NCBI RefSeq assembly: GCF_000973085.1
Contig: NZ_CP011280.1
Location: 1,045,287-1,109,286 of the forward strand
Direction: 5' to 3'
DNA length: 64,000 bases
DNA from: Sneathia vaginalis
Lineage (GTDB): Bacteria > Fusobacteriota > Fusobacteriia > Fusobacteriales > Leptotrichiaceae
Below the pieces are notes generated by a model that was not told the DNA's origin, searched no databases, and was given only the letters and a program-made list of their open reading frames with translations. The position numbers and the translations under genes were made by a program. This document shows positions 44,634 to 54,030 of this stretch, in pieces. Each line of letters opens with the position of its first letter. The stretch's first letter is position 1.

Positions 44634-45638
44634 ATGTCTAGAAATTTAATTGAAGAAATAAAGGAAGAAGTGCAATCTAACAAAAAGTGTATAGTGCTTC
44701 CTGAAACTGAAGATGAAAGAGTTATTAGAGCTGCGGCTAAAATTCTTAAACAAGGTTTTGCTAATCTTATCCTTATAGGTTCTAAAGATAAGGTTGAAAG
44801 CGATGCAAAAAAATACGGTGTTGATATAGCTGGTGTTAAAATAATAGACCAAACTAATTTTGACAAAATAGATGATTTTGCTAATGAATACGCAAAATTA
44901 AGAGCAAAAAAAGGTATGACTTTTGAACAAGCTAAGACTATCATGACTACTGACCCTAGATTCTTTGGAGCTATGTTGGTTAGAATGAAAATGGCTGATG
45001 GTATGGTAGCAGGTTCATTATCTCCTACTGCTAGTGTTTTAAGAGCAGCTATACAAGTAATAGGTCCTAAAAAAGGATTAAAAACAGTATCAAGTTCTTT
45101 CGTTATGCTTTTAAAGGATAATACTTATGGTGAAAATGGTACTATGGTATTCTCTGACTGTGGTGTTATACCAGAACCAACAGCAGAACAAATAGCTGAT
45201 ATTACTATCTCAGCTGTAGAAAAAGCAAGATTAGTTGCAAGAATTAAAGAACCTAAGGTTGCCCTACTTACTTACTCAACTAAGGGTAGTGCAGAAGGTG
45301 AAACAGTAACTAAGATGAGAGAAGCTAAAAAGATACTTGATGAAAAGAATGTAGATTTTGCCTATGATGGTGAATTACAATTTGATGCTGCTGTAGTTCC
45401 TAAGGTTGCTCAATTAAAAGCTAAAGGTTCTACTGTTGCAGGTAGTGCAAATGTATTCATTTTCCCTAATTTATCAGCTGGAAACATTGGTTACAAACTA
45501 GTACAAAGATTAGCAGGTGCTACTGCATTAGGTCCACTTATCCAAGGTCTTGCAAGTCCAGTTCATGATTTATCAAGAGGATGTAGTGATGATGATATAG
45601 TAAGTATAGTAGCAATTGCATGTTGTGAAGCAAAATAA
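44634..45638 (+). CDS. pta: Phosphate acetyltransferase
   Basis: A 334-residue enzyme converting acetyl-CoA and phosphate to acetyl phosphate. It has only the catalytic PTA_PTB domain (short form): DPRFFGAMLVRMKMADGMVAGS, TVSSSFVMLL, STKGSAEGETVTKMREA and IFPNLSAGNIGYKLVQRLAGATALGPLIQGL. Ribosome site AGGGGG. Forms the acetate-producing ATP pathway with ackA, 13 bases downstream. Confidence 0.97.
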   Translation: MSRNLIEEIKEEVQSNKKCIVLPETEDERVIRAAAKILKQGFANLILIGSKDKVESDAKKYGVDIAGVKIIDQTNFDKIDDFANEYAKLRAKKGMTFEQAKTIMTTDPRFFGAMLVRMKMADGMVAGSLSPTASVLRAAIQVIGPKKGLKTVSSSFVMLLKDNTYGENGTMVFSDCGVIPEPTAEQIADITISAVEKARLVARIKEPKVALLTYSTKGSAEGETVTKMREAKKILDEKNVDFAYDGELQFDAAVVPKVAQLKAKGSTVAGSANVFIFPNLSAGNIGYKLVQRLAGATALGPLIQGLASPVHDLSRGCSDDDIVSIVAIACCEAK

Positions 45639-45651
45639 GGAGAGAATATAT

Positions 45652-46848
45652 ATGAAAATATTAGTAATTAACAGTGGTAGTTCATCACTTAAATTTGAAC
45701 TTATAGACACAGAAACTAAAAAAACTCTAGCCAAAGGAATTTGTGAAAGAATAGGTATTAGTAACCAAATATTCACTTACAAAAACAAGGTTACTGGTTA
45801 CAATGAAATTGAAAAACCTACTCCTATGCAAGACCACAAAGTTGCAATACAAGTTGTACTAGAAAAATTACAAGATAAAACTAATGGTGTAATTTCTTCT
45901 ATGGATGATGTAGATGCAATAGGTCATAGAGTTGTTCATGGTGGTGAATACTTCGATGATGCAGTACTAGTAAATGATGACGTTATTAAAAAAATAGAAG
46001 AATTGGCTGACTTAGCTCCACTACATAATCCTGCTAACTTAATGGGTATAAAGGTTATACAAAAACTATTACCTAATACACCACAAGTTGTAGTATTCGA
46101 TACAGCTTTCCACCAAACTATGCCAGATTATGCATATAGATACCCTGTACCTGAAGAAGACTATACTGAATTAAAGGTAAGAAAATATGGATTCCATGGT
46201 ACATCACATAAATTTGTAAGTAACAGAGCAAGTGAACTATTAGGTAAAAAAGATTCTAAAATTATTGTTTGCCATCTTGGTAATGGTGCCTCTATATCTG
46301 CCGTTAAAGACGGTAAGGTAATTGATACTTCTATGGGATTAACTCCATTAGCTGGTGTTATGATGGGTACACGTTGTGGTGATATAGACCCTGCTGTTCC
46401 TTTATACATCATGCAAAAGAGAAATTTAAGTGCTAGTGAAACTGATACTAGATTGAATAAGAAATCAGGATTATTAGGTATATTCGGTAAGAGTTCTGAC
46501 TTTAGAGATGTACAAGATGCTATGATAAATGGTGATAAACGTGCTAAATTAGCATATGAAATGTTCTGTTACAGAGTAAGAAGTTACATAGGATCATACA
46601 TAGTAGCACTTGGTGGTGTAGATGCAATAGCATTCACTGGTGGTATAGGTGAAAATGCATTTAGAGCTCGTGAAGGTATATGCCGTGGTCTTGAATTTTT
46701 AGGAATAGAATTAGACTATGAAAAGAATAAAGAAATGATTTCTGGAGATGTTGAATATTCAAAACCTACTTCAAAAGTTAAAATTTACAAGATAGAAACT
46801 GCTGAAGAATTAATGATAGCAAATGATGCAGCTAGATTGGTTAAATAG
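45652..46848 (+). CDS. ackA: Acetate kinase
   Basis: A 398-residue ASKHA kinase making ATP and acetate from acetyl phosphate. Motifs: MKILVINSGSSSLKFELID, GHRVVHGGEYF, VFDTAFHQTMP, KYGFHGTSHKFVS, CHLGNGASISAVKDGK, GLTPLAGVMMGTRCGDIDP and FTGGIGENAFRAREG. ATG 45652 with AAGGAGAG is the start; earlier in-frame TTG would overlap pta. Confidence 0.97.
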   Translation: MKILVINSGSSSLKFELIDTETKKTLAKGICERIGISNQIFTYKNKVTGYNEIEKPTPMQDHKVAIQVVLEKLQDKTNGVISSMDDVDAIGHRVVHGGEYFDDAVLVNDDVIKKIEELADLAPLHNPANLMGIKVIQKLLPNTPQVVVFDTAFHQTMPDYAYRYPVPEEDYTELKVRKYGFHGTSHKFVSNRASELLGKKDSKIIVCHLGNGASISAVKDGKVIDTSMGLTPLAGVMMGTRCGDIDPAVPLYIMQKRNLSASETDTRLNKKSGLLGIFGKSSDFRDVQDAMINGDKRAKLAYEMFCYRVRSYIGSYIVALGGVDAIAFTGGIGENAFRAREGICRGLEFLGIELDYEKNKEMISGDVEYSKPTSKVKIYKIETAEELMIANDAARLVK

Positions 46849-46849
46849 T

Positions 46850-47482
46850 ATGCATATGTTTAATAAGGAATATATTTATGCTCTAAGTTTTGCGACTATA
46901 GTGCTTTTAGTACTTTTCTCTATGGGCTTTGTTGTAAGGAATAAGTATAAGTATGCTAAGTTTTTAGGTATAGTATTAGTAATATTTAAAGCTTTAGATA
47001 TCTCATATATAATCTTTAAAAAATGGTCAATATTTACTAATTTTTCTTTAGTAAGTACTGTCGTTCTAATTAGTTGCATAATATTCTTAATTACAAATAA
47101 CAGGATGTGCTTTAACCTATCATATCACTTTATGTATGTGATACTCTTAATACTACTATTTATCCCTATTAAATGTGATAATCTACTACACCTGTTTTTA
47201 ATAACTACCAACTATTTCTTAATAATCTTAGCCATACTTTATGGTTCTTACTTCTTAAGACAAAAGGTGGTATTTGCAGGTTTAGTTTGTAGTATCATAT
47301 CCCTATTTATCCTAATATCTTTTGCATATGTAGGAAATAAGGGATTAGGAACAAATATGTTTTTCATACAAAATAGCATAGTGCCATACTTTAATACATT
47401 ATCACAACATATATACTTAGCTATTTTGATGATATTAAATTTATTAGGAATTTGTTTTATGTATGTTATAAAGAAAAATTAA
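46850..47482 (+). CDS. Hypothetical membrane protein, seven helices
   Basis: About 210 residues, almost entirely hydrophobic, with seven probable membrane helices. The centre (NLLHLFLITTNYFLIILAILYGSYFL) and the C-terminal GLGTNMFFIQNSIVPYFNTLSQHIYLAILMILNLLG are reminiscent in spacing of TIGR02206/YwaF-type membrane proteins, but this is tentative. The start codon is one base after the ackA stop, so it relies on translational coupling. Confidence 0.65.
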   Translation: MHMFNKEYIYALSFATIVLLVLFSMGFVVRNKYKYAKFLGIVLVIFKALDISYIIFKKWSIFTNFSLVSTVVLISCIIFLITNNRMCFNLSYHFMYVILLILLFIPIKCDNLLHLFLITTNYFLIILAILYGSYFLRQKVVFAGLVCSIISLFILISFAYVGNKGLGTNMFFIQNSIVPYFNTLSQHIYLAILMILNLLGICFMYVIKKN

Positions 47483-47507
47483 TCGAGGGTGTTTGCCCTC
47501 GATTTTT
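47481..47507 (+). terminator. Terminator between convergent genes
   Basis: Stem AATCGAGGG/CCCTCGATT (47481-47503) followed by TTTT on the plus strand. The symmetrical sequence with TTAATTTTTC on the other side may also serve the 2-hydroxyacid dehydrogenase gene. Confidence 0.88.
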
Positions 47508-47514
47508 ATACTAT

Positions 47515-48387
47515 TCAGTTCACTCTATTTTGTATATTTCCATCAATATACTGTATAACATTATCAATGCATATTTTTAATCTTCTAACCATAGATTCAT
47601 GAGTCAGATATGCAATATGATCTGTTACAAATACATTATCATATTCTTTTAGCAAGTCATAATCATTAAACACGTCTAAAGCTACAGCATAAATTCTTTT
47701 TTCTTTTAATATTCTAGCTAGATCATTTGTATTTAATACACTAGGACGTGCTGTATTTATTAAAATAGCAGTAGGTTTTAAAAGACTTAATTTATCATAA
47801 TTCATGAAATTTTCTGTTTCTTTATTTAAAGGTATATGCAGAGTTAATATATCCGAACTTCTTAAAACTTCTTCTAGTGTGCTAGTACCTACCTGATGGG
47901 GATCATAGTATATGGTACTTGCTCCAAAACTACTAAATAATTTAGAAACTCTTTGCCCTATATTCCCATAGCCAATGATGCCAACTGTTTTTCCATGTAT
48001 TTCATATCCAGAATGTACGCCTCTTTTATTCAACTCTCTATAAATATTCAATACTTGTCCTATAACAAGTTCAGCTACACATATATCTGAATATCCTCTA
48101 GAATTTGAAACAACTATTCCCATGCTTTTAGCTTTCTCTACATCTATATGATCAAAGCCTGTAAAAGCTATAGAAATATACTTTGTTTTTTCTAATTTTT
48201 CTAGAACTTCATTAGGAAATTTTGTATTAGCAATTACAAGTACATCACTGTCTTTTGCTCTTTCATACAATTCATTAGCATCTTTAGCTTTTGTTTCATA
48301 AACTACAAAATCAATTCCTTTTTCTTTAAACATATTCTTGACTTCTGTCATATCAACATTTAAAGGTTCTATCACTGTTACTTTCAT
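47515..48387 (-). CDS. D-isomer-specific 2-hydroxyacid dehydrogenase
   Basis: A 290-residue NAD-dependent enzyme: Rossmann motif VGIIGYGNIGQRVSKLFSSFGASTIYYDP, INTARPSVLNTNDL with the substrate-binding Arg region, and the catalytic pair His in TDHIAYLTHESMVRR. Shorter than most family members (about 315-330). The substrate (for example glycerate, lactate or phosphoglycerate) cannot be assigned. Its ATG shares a base with the stop of the upstream gene. Confidence 0.85.
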   Translation of the reverse strand: MKVTVIEPLNVDMTEVKNMFKEKGIDFVVYETKAKDANELYERAKDSDVLVIANTKFPNEVLEKLEKTKYISIAFTGFDHIDVEKAKSMGIVVSNSRGYSDICVAELVIGQVLNIYRELNKRGVHSGYEIHGKTVGIIGYGNIGQRVSKLFSSFGASTIYYDPHQVGTSTLEEVLRSSDILTLHIPLNKETENFMNYDKLSLLKPTAILINTARPSVLNTNDLARILKEKRIYAVALDVFNDYDLLKEYDNVFVTDHIAYLTHESMVRRLKICIDNVIQYIDGNIQNRVN

Positions 48388-50369
48388 TATTGGTTAGCTC
48401 TTTTCTTTTCTATGATCTTTACAGCAATTTCTTGTGGTACTTCTTCATAGTTTAAAAATACCATTTCAAATTTACCCTTTCCTTGAGTCATAGATTTTAA
48501 ATCATTAATATATTTAAAAGTTTCCGCCATAGGTGCTACTGCTTTTAAGGTTTGCTTACCGTTGTATAAGCTTTCCATTCCTAGTACCTTACCACGTCTT
48601 TTACTAATATCTCCCATAATATCACCAACATAATCTTCTGGTATAGTTATGCTTAATTGCATTATGGGTTCTAACAATACTGGATTAGCTTCTTGCATAC
48701 CTTTTTTGAATGCTAGTGAAGCTGCAACTTTGAATGCCATTTCTGATGAGTCTACTTCATGGTATGAACCATCATAAAGCACTGCCTTTATACCAGTAAC
48801 TGGATAACCTGCTAATACTCCTTCTTTCATGGCTTCTATTAACCCTTTTTCAACGGCTGGGATATATGATTTAGGTACAGCTCCTCCTACTATTTCTTCA
48901 CTAAATTCAAAGTGTTCCTTAGTATGTGAGAATCTAATTTTTACATCTCCATATTGCCCGTGACCACCAGATTGTTTTTTGTATTTACCTTGCACATCTG
49001 ATGTTCCCTTTATTGTTTCCCTATATGGAACTTTAAGTTCTGTTACAATGACCTTAACTCCATAACGTTTTAGTAACTTTTCTATTATCCTATTAGCATG
49101 AATTTCTCCTTGAACACCTAATACTGTTTGTCCTGTTTCTTGATCACGTCTCCAATAGAATGATGAGTCTTCATCTCTTAATTTATGCAATGCATTAGAT
49201 ATCTTTTCTTCATCGGCTTTCTTTTCTGGAACTATGGCAATTAGCATTTGTTCTTTAGGAAATTCTATTGCAGGTATAGGTTCCATATTAGGATTAGTAC
49301 TTAAAGTATCTGAGTTTTTGGTGTATAAAAGTTTTGTAAATACAACAATATCTCCAACTATTGCCTTAGGTAATTCTACTAAATTGTCATGTACCCAAGT
49401 ATATATCTTACCTATTTTTTCTGTTTCCTTTTTGTTGATATTATACACTTCGGTATCGCTCTTTATTTCCCCTGAAACAACTTTAGCATATGACAAAACT
49501 CCTAAAAATGGATCTATTACTGTCTTAAATATTTGTGCACTAAAGTCTTTTACATGGCTTTTTACACTTACATTATCAATAGGTGATGGCATATATTCTC
49601 TTATCATGTTAAATGTAGTATGTAGTCCAATATTCTTGTAACTAGATCCGCATATTACAGGCACTAATGTTCCATCTAAAACACCTTTTCTTAATCCTTC
49701 ATGCATTTGTTCTGTTGTAAATTCTTCACCTGCAAAGTATTTATCCATTAATTCTTCACTAGTTTCAGCTACAGCTTCTAATAACATGTCCCTTATTTCT
49801 GTATAATATATGTCTTTAGGCATAGGTGCATCATTACAAGATTTTCCGTCATATATTCTGGCATATAGGTCTACAACATTAATATGACCTTTAAAGTCTT
49901 TACCTGTTCCCCAAGGTATGTGGAAAGGTGCTATTCTTTTACCAAATTTTTGTTTTAATTCACGTATTATCTTGTCAAAATCTGCTTTTTCGCTGTCTAT
50001 TTTGTTAATAAAGATTATCTTAGGAAGTTTTTTTTCATCTACCGCTTCAAAAGCTAATTCTGTACCTATTGATACGTCAGTTGTTGCATCCACTACAATA
50101 ATTGCACCAGCAGCTGCTGCTAATCCTGATTTTACTTCTCCTACAAAGTCTGAATAACCTGGTATATCCAAAAAATTATACTTAATATTTTGATATTCCA
50201 TTGTATTTAACATAGTTGTATTAGTCATTTTAAATATATCATTAGGATTTGAAATTTTATCTACTAACCCAACTGTATATTCTAAAGATTCAATGAAATT
50301 GCTTTTACCAGCACCAGTCTGACCCAACACTGCTATATTTCTAATATTTTTAATATCATAAATTCTCAT
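48387..50369 (-). CDS. Elongation factor G-like GTPase (EF-G paralogue)
   Basis: A 660-residue translational GTPase: G1 GQTGAGKSNFIESLEY, G3 DIPGYSDFVGEV, G4 NKIDSEKADFD, and domains II to V (PSPIDNVSV, then domain IV QSGGHGQYGDVKIRF and SITIPEDYVGDIMGDISKRRGKVLGME). The switch I region and P-loop differ from canonical FusA, and it is shorter (about 690-700 usual), so this is probably the fusA2-type paralogue with a role in ribosome recycling or stress rather than elongation. ATG 50369 with GGAGG seven bases before. Confidence 0.88.
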   Translation of the reverse strand: MRIYDIKNIRNIAVLGQTGAGKSNFIESLEYTVGLVDKISNPNDIFKMTNTTMLNTMEYQNIKYNFLDIPGYSDFVGEVKSGLAAAAGAIIVVDATTDVSIGTELAFEAVDEKKLPKIIFINKIDSEKADFDKIIRELKQKFGKRIAPFHIPWGTGKDFKGHINVVDLYARIYDGKSCNDAPMPKDIYYTEIRDMLLEAVAETSEELMDKYFAGEEFTTEQMHEGLRKGVLDGTLVPVICGSSYKNIGLHTTFNMIREYMPSPIDNVSVKSHVKDFSAQIFKTVIDPFLGVLSYAKVVSGEIKSDTEVYNINKKETEKIGKIYTWVHDNLVELPKAIVGDIVVFTKLLYTKNSDTLSTNPNMEPIPAIEFPKEQMLIAIVPEKKADEEKISNALHKLRDEDSSFYWRRDQETGQTVLGVQGEIHANRIIEKLLKRYGVKVIVTELKVPYRETIKGTSDVQGKYKKQSGGHGQYGDVKIRFSHTKEHFEFSEEIVGGAVPKSYIPAVEKGLIEAMKEGVLAGYPVTGIKAVLYDGSYHEVDSSEMAFKVAASLAFKKGMQEANPVLLEPIMQLSITIPEDYVGDIMGDISKRRGKVLGMESLYNGKQTLKAVAPMAETFKYINDLKSMTQGKGKFEMVFLNYEEVPQEIAVKIIEKKRANQ

Positions 50370-50521
50370 ATCTAACCTCCACAATCTTTATATACTATAT
50401 TATATCCCTGTTTTTGTATTTGTGTATAACTGAAAAAAAATATTTTAGTTAAAAAACAAGAAGTGCGTATAAGTAAGGATATTGTGAAAGATAAGCATGT
50501 GTTCTATATTAAGTTAAATTA

Positions 50522-50578
50522 TTGACAAATTTTTGTTTGAATTACACTTTTTTTTTTTTTTTTTTTTAAGAGTAAAAT
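50522..50578 (+). promoter_or_regulatory. Upstream region of the YadA-anchor gene with a T20 tract
   Basis: TTGACA (50522-50527) is followed by TTGAAT/TTACAC hexamers, then exactly 20 T (50548-50567), AAGAG and TAAAAT (50573-50578), a plausible -10. The T tract lies just upstream of the -10, similar to the elements at 55.58 and 63.86 kb. The remaining 50385-50520 stretch between the divergent genes shows nothing else recognisable. Confidence 0.5.
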
Positions 50579-50608
50579 AGTATTTATCATGCCAAAAAAG
50601 GAGTATAT

Positions 50609-51400
50609 ATGAAAAAAGCAACAATAAGTTTAATATTTTTAATTGCAAGTAGTTTGACATTCACTAATCAATTACTTAATCCCAAACATCAATCAGGTAG
50701 TTATATAATAAATAATGATGTAGATACAAATAATCCTGCAAAATGGTCTCCATACCCTAGCAAAGCTGGACCACAACGACCAGTTACTATTGATACAACA
50801 GAAGCAGATAAAATAAGAAATGAAATAAAAAATAAAATTGAAAGTCTTGTAAAAAATGATAATGATAAGAGAGATATTGAAAATGCTCTTGAAATTGATA
50901 GCACAGATAATTTAAATAAATTAAAAAAAGCAAAAGAATATGCAGATATTCTATTTGAAGATTATGATAACAACATTCATTATCTTCGTAATATCTCTTT
51001 TCAACTTGATAATGATGATTTTGTGTATTTCATTAATCGTAAAAAAAGCATTGACCAAAAAATCGACACATTATCTAAAACTGCCAATCACGCTTTAGAT
51101 GGTGTTTCATTAGCTGTTGCTATGGCTAATTTACCTACAGTATCAAGTGAATACAATCATAATATTTCTGCTTCATATGGTACTTATGCTGGTTCTCATT
51201 CATTTGCTTTAGGTCTTAGTGGACATATTGCTAATGATAGATTAAGTTACAAGCTATCTGGTGCTGTTAATACTAAAGGTAATCTTGCATTCGGTGTTGG
51301 AGTTGGTGTTAATCTTGGTAAGAAGAATCAATCTAATAAAGAATTACTTGATAGAATAGAAAAATTAGAAAATTTAGTTAAACAATTACAAAACAAATAA
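50609..51400 (+). CDS. Small YadA-anchor trimeric autotransporter protein
   Basis: A 263-residue outer-membrane protein. Signal peptide MKKATISLIFLIASSLTFTN, a short proline/asparagine linker, a charged coiled coil (about 65-155: EADKIRNEIKNKIESLVKN and onward), then a YadA-type membrane anchor (ALDGVSLAVAMANLPT, SASYGTYAGSHSFALGLSG, LSYKLSGAVNTKGNLAFGVGVGVNL). With no head, it is a minimal passenger. Unusually, the barrel is followed by a 25-residue coiled-coil tail (KELLDRIEKLENLVKQLQNK) rather than ending at the last strand. Ribosome site AAAAGGAG. Confidence 0.85.
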   Translation: MKKATISLIFLIASSLTFTNQLLNPKHQSGSYIINNDVDTNNPAKWSPYPSKAGPQRPVTIDTTEADKIRNEIKNKIESLVKNDNDKRDIENALEIDSTDNLNKLKKAKEYADILFEDYDNNIHYLRNISFQLDNDDFVYFINRKKSIDQKIDTLSKTANHALDGVSLAVAMANLPTVSSEYNHNISASYGTYAGSHSFALGLSGHIANDRLSYKLSGAVNTKGNLAFGVGVGVNLGKKNQSNKELLDRIEKLENLVKQLQNK

Positions 51401-51407
51401 AATATGG

Positions 51408-51433
51408 TGCACCCGTTATGGGTGTATTTTTTT
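51408..51433 (+). terminator. Terminator of the YadA-anchor gene
   Basis: Stem TGCACCC/GGGTGTA (51408-51426, one G-T pair) followed by seven T. Confidence 0.85.
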
Positions 51434-51452
51434 GTGAAAAAAATATTGATTC

Positions 51453-51480
51453 TTTACAATAAAATATCTTTTGATATAAT
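51453..51480 (+). promoter_or_regulatory. Promoter of the pst operon
   Basis: -35 TTTACA (51453-51458), 16-bp spacer, -10 TATAAT (51475-51480). No Pho-box was recognised. Confidence 0.75.
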
Positions 51481-51501
51481 ACGGTTGAAGAAGGTGATAT
51501 A

Positions 51502-52368
51502 ATGCTAAGGAAAATTATTTTTCTATTCAGTATAAGTTTATTCCTCGCGTGTTGTATGCAGGATAAATTTAATCCTACTAAAGACATAAATGTCATCACA
51601 AGAGAGCAAGGCTCAGGTACTAGGGGTGCATTTATGGATATTTTCAAACTAGAATTGAAAGGTAAAAATCTTAAAAAAGATTTAATTACCAAACAAGCAA
51701 GTGTTGAGAATAATGCCAACACTATTATTCAGACTGTAAAGAACGACAAACATGCCATAGGATATGTTTCTTTAGGGTCAGCTAATAAGGATATTAAAAT
51801 TTTGAAAGTCGATAATATTTACCCAGATATTGAGAATATTCAAAACGGTAAATATACTGTCGTCAGAAATTTTTCAGTGATCGTTAATAAAAGCGAGCAC
51901 GATAATCCTTTATTCAATCATTTTATTTCATTCATTTTTTCAAATCAAGGACAAGAAATTATCAAAAAAAATTCATACATTCCTATTCCAAATCAATTTT
52001 TTTCAAATTATCCAACCCAGAAAGTAAAAGGAAAGTTAATTATCGGTGGATCAAGTTCAGTCTCACCACTTATGGAGAAAATAATAGAAGAGTACTGTAA
52101 GGTTAATAAAGATGTAAAAATCGAACTACAAATTAGTGATAGTACAATTGGTATAACAAAAACAGCAGAAAAGGTATATAACCTAGGTTTAGCTAGTAGA
52201 AGTTTAAAAGATGAAGAAAAAGCAAACCTAGAGGAAATAAGGATAGCGTTAGACCCTATTGTTTTAATTGTAAATAAGGAAAATACTACAGAAAGTCTCA
52301 CTAAAAATGAAATAAAAAATATTTATTTAGGAAATATTAAAAAATGGATAGAGGTGACTGAAAAATGA
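51502..52368 (+). CDS. pstS: Phosphate-binding lipoprotein PstS with permuted lobes
   Basis: Lipoprotein of 288 residues (signal MLRKIIFLFSISLFLACC; a cysteine at 17 or 18). It binds phosphate outside the inner membrane. The order of segments is permuted: VITREQGSGTRGAFMDIF, normally in the second half of PstS, comes first; then FSNQGQEIIKK (the usual C-terminal end); then KLIIGGSSSVSPLMEKIIEEY, the normal N terminus; and the protein ends with LTKNEIKNIYLGNIKKW, normally mid-protein. The same permuted order is known from clostridial homologues. The two crossings between the lobes are simply cut at a different place, so it should fold normally. Confidence 0.88.
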   Translation: MLRKIIFLFSISLFLACCMQDKFNPTKDINVITREQGSGTRGAFMDIFKLELKGKNLKKDLITKQASVENNANTIIQTVKNDKHAIGYVSLGSANKDIKILKVDNIYPDIENIQNGKYTVVRNFSVIVNKSEHDNPLFNHFISFIFSNQGQEIIKKNSYIPIPNQFFSNYPTQKVKGKLIIGGSSSVSPLMEKIIEEYCKVNKDVKIELQISDSTIGITKTAEKVYNLGLASRSLKDEEKANLEEIRIALDPIVLIVNKENTTESLTKNEIKNIYLGNIKKWIEVTEK

Positions 52369-53216
52369 ACAAAGAAAAGGTAATGTCCTACGTTTTTTTA
52401 GCTATTTCAACTACAACAATATTATGCGTTGTATTAATTTGTTCTTTTCTACTAATTAATGGTTTCCCCGTGATAAAACAATTAGGTCTTAGAAATTTCA
52501 TTTTCAATATTGATTGGGCTCCTACGGATATACCTGCAAGTTACGGTATATTACCAATGATACTAGGAAGTGTTGTAATAACAATAGGTGCTATTATCAT
52601 CGGTGTACCTATAGGTATTATGACTGCAATATATCTTGCAAATTACTGTCCTAAAAAGATATATCCTTTTTTAAAAAACACCGTTGATTTATTAGCTGGA
52701 ATACCATCAATAGTATTTGGTTTTTTCGGATTGGTAATGATAGTCCCATTTGTTAGAACAGTATTTGGATATACTGGTAAAGGAATATTAAGTGCATCAA
52801 TACTATTAGGTTTAATGATTTTACCTACAATAATTTACATAACAGAAACTTCTATAACCACAGTACCCAAATTCTATTATGAAGGAGCATTAGCCCTTGG
52901 TGCTAGCCATGAAAGAGCGATATACAGTATAGTATTACCTGCAGCCAAGAGAGGTATATTCTCAAGTATAATCTTAGGTATAGGTAGAGCTATAGGTGAA
53001 ACTATGGCTGTTGTAATGGTTGCTGGTAACCAAACTATTCTACCTACAAATATATTAAAAGGAGCTAGAACTCTAACAACTAATATAGTTATAGAAATGG
53101 GATATGCAACAGGATTCCACAGACAAACACTTATCGCAACAGGATTAATTCTATTTATTTTCATACTATTAATCAATTGTACTTTTGTATATTTAAACAG
53201 AAAGGATAACAAATGA
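52365..53216 (+). CDS. pstC: Phosphate ABC transporter permease PstC
   Basis: A 283-residue permease with six helices. Typical motifs: [65 protein letters not shown] and the EAA loop YEGALALGASHERAIYSIVLPAAKRG. It pairs with PstA. The start overlaps the pstS stop by 4 bases. Confidence 0.95.
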   Translation: MNKEKVMSYVFLAISTTTILCVVLICSFLLINGFPVIKQLGLRNFIFNIDWAPTDIPASYGILPMILGSVVITIGAIIIGVPIGIMTAIYLANYCPKKIYPFLKNTVDLLAGIPSIVFGFFGLVMIVPFVRTVFGYTGKGILSASILLGLMILPTIIYITETSITTVPKFYYEGALALGASHERAIYSIVLPAAKRGIFSSIILGIGRAIGETMAVVMVAGNQTILPTNILKGARTLTTNIVIEMGYATGFHRQTLIATGLILFIFILLINCTFVYLNRKDNK

Positions 53217-54028
53217 AGATAAAAGACTATTTATTTAAATTTTTTGTGTATTCTTCTGCACTTTTAGCCTTTGGTATGTTTGTGTTTTTAATTATGTACA
53301 TAGTGATAAACGGAATAAAGAATATAGATCTCTCTATTTTCTCAATAAACTATACTAGTGAAAATAGCTCTATTTTCCCATCATTTGTATCTACTATAGC
53401 CATAATCATACTAACATTAATGTTTTCAATACCATTTGGAATAGGTAGTGCAATATATCTAACTGAATATGCAAATAAAAGAAATAGGATTATTCAACTA
53501 ATCTCTATTACTACTCAAACATTAGCTGGTATACCCTCTATTGTTTACGGTCTATTTGGAATGCTTTTTTTCGTTACAAAGCTTAAACTAGGCTTTTCAA
53601 TAATATCAGGATCATTAACACTTGCGATAATGATTTTACCAATTATCATGGAAACAACAGAAAACGCATTAAACTCTGTTCCTGATAGCTATAGACAAGG
53701 TGCTTTTGGTTTAGGTGCTGGAAAATTAAGAACTGTATTTTCCATAGTATTACCTGCAAGTATGCCTGGTATACTTTCTGGAATAATACTTTCAATAGGT
53801 AGAATAATTGGAGAAAGTGCTGCCCTAATTTATACTGCAGGAACAGTAGCACAATTACCTAAAAGTATTTTTTCATCATCAAGAACATTAGCTGTACATG
53901 TATATAGTTTATCTAGTGAAGGCTTACATACCGATAAAGCATATGCAACAGCATTTATACTTTTAATACTAATACTAGGTATTAACTTACTTGCCAAAAA
54001 AATTACTAATAATTTGAAAAAGGGGTAA
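53213..54028 (+). CDS. pstA: Phosphate ABC transporter permease PstA
   Basis: A 271-residue permease with six helices: [50 protein letters not shown] and EAA loop [26 protein letters not shown]. Partner of PstC; overlapping genes. Confidence 0.95.
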   Translation: MKIKDYLFKFFVYSSALLAFGMFVFLIMYIVINGIKNIDLSIFSINYTSENSSIFPSFVSTIAIIILTLMFSIPFGIGSAIYLTEYANKRNRIIQLISITTQTLAGIPSIVYGLFGMLFFVTKLKLGFSIISGSLTLAIMILPIIMETTENALNSVPDSYRQGAFGLGAGKLRTVFSIVLPASMPGILSGIILSIGRIIGESAALIYTAGTVAQLPKSIFSSSRTLAVHVYSLSSEGLHTDKAYATAFILLILILGINLLAKKITNNLKKG

Positions 54029-54030
54029 AT

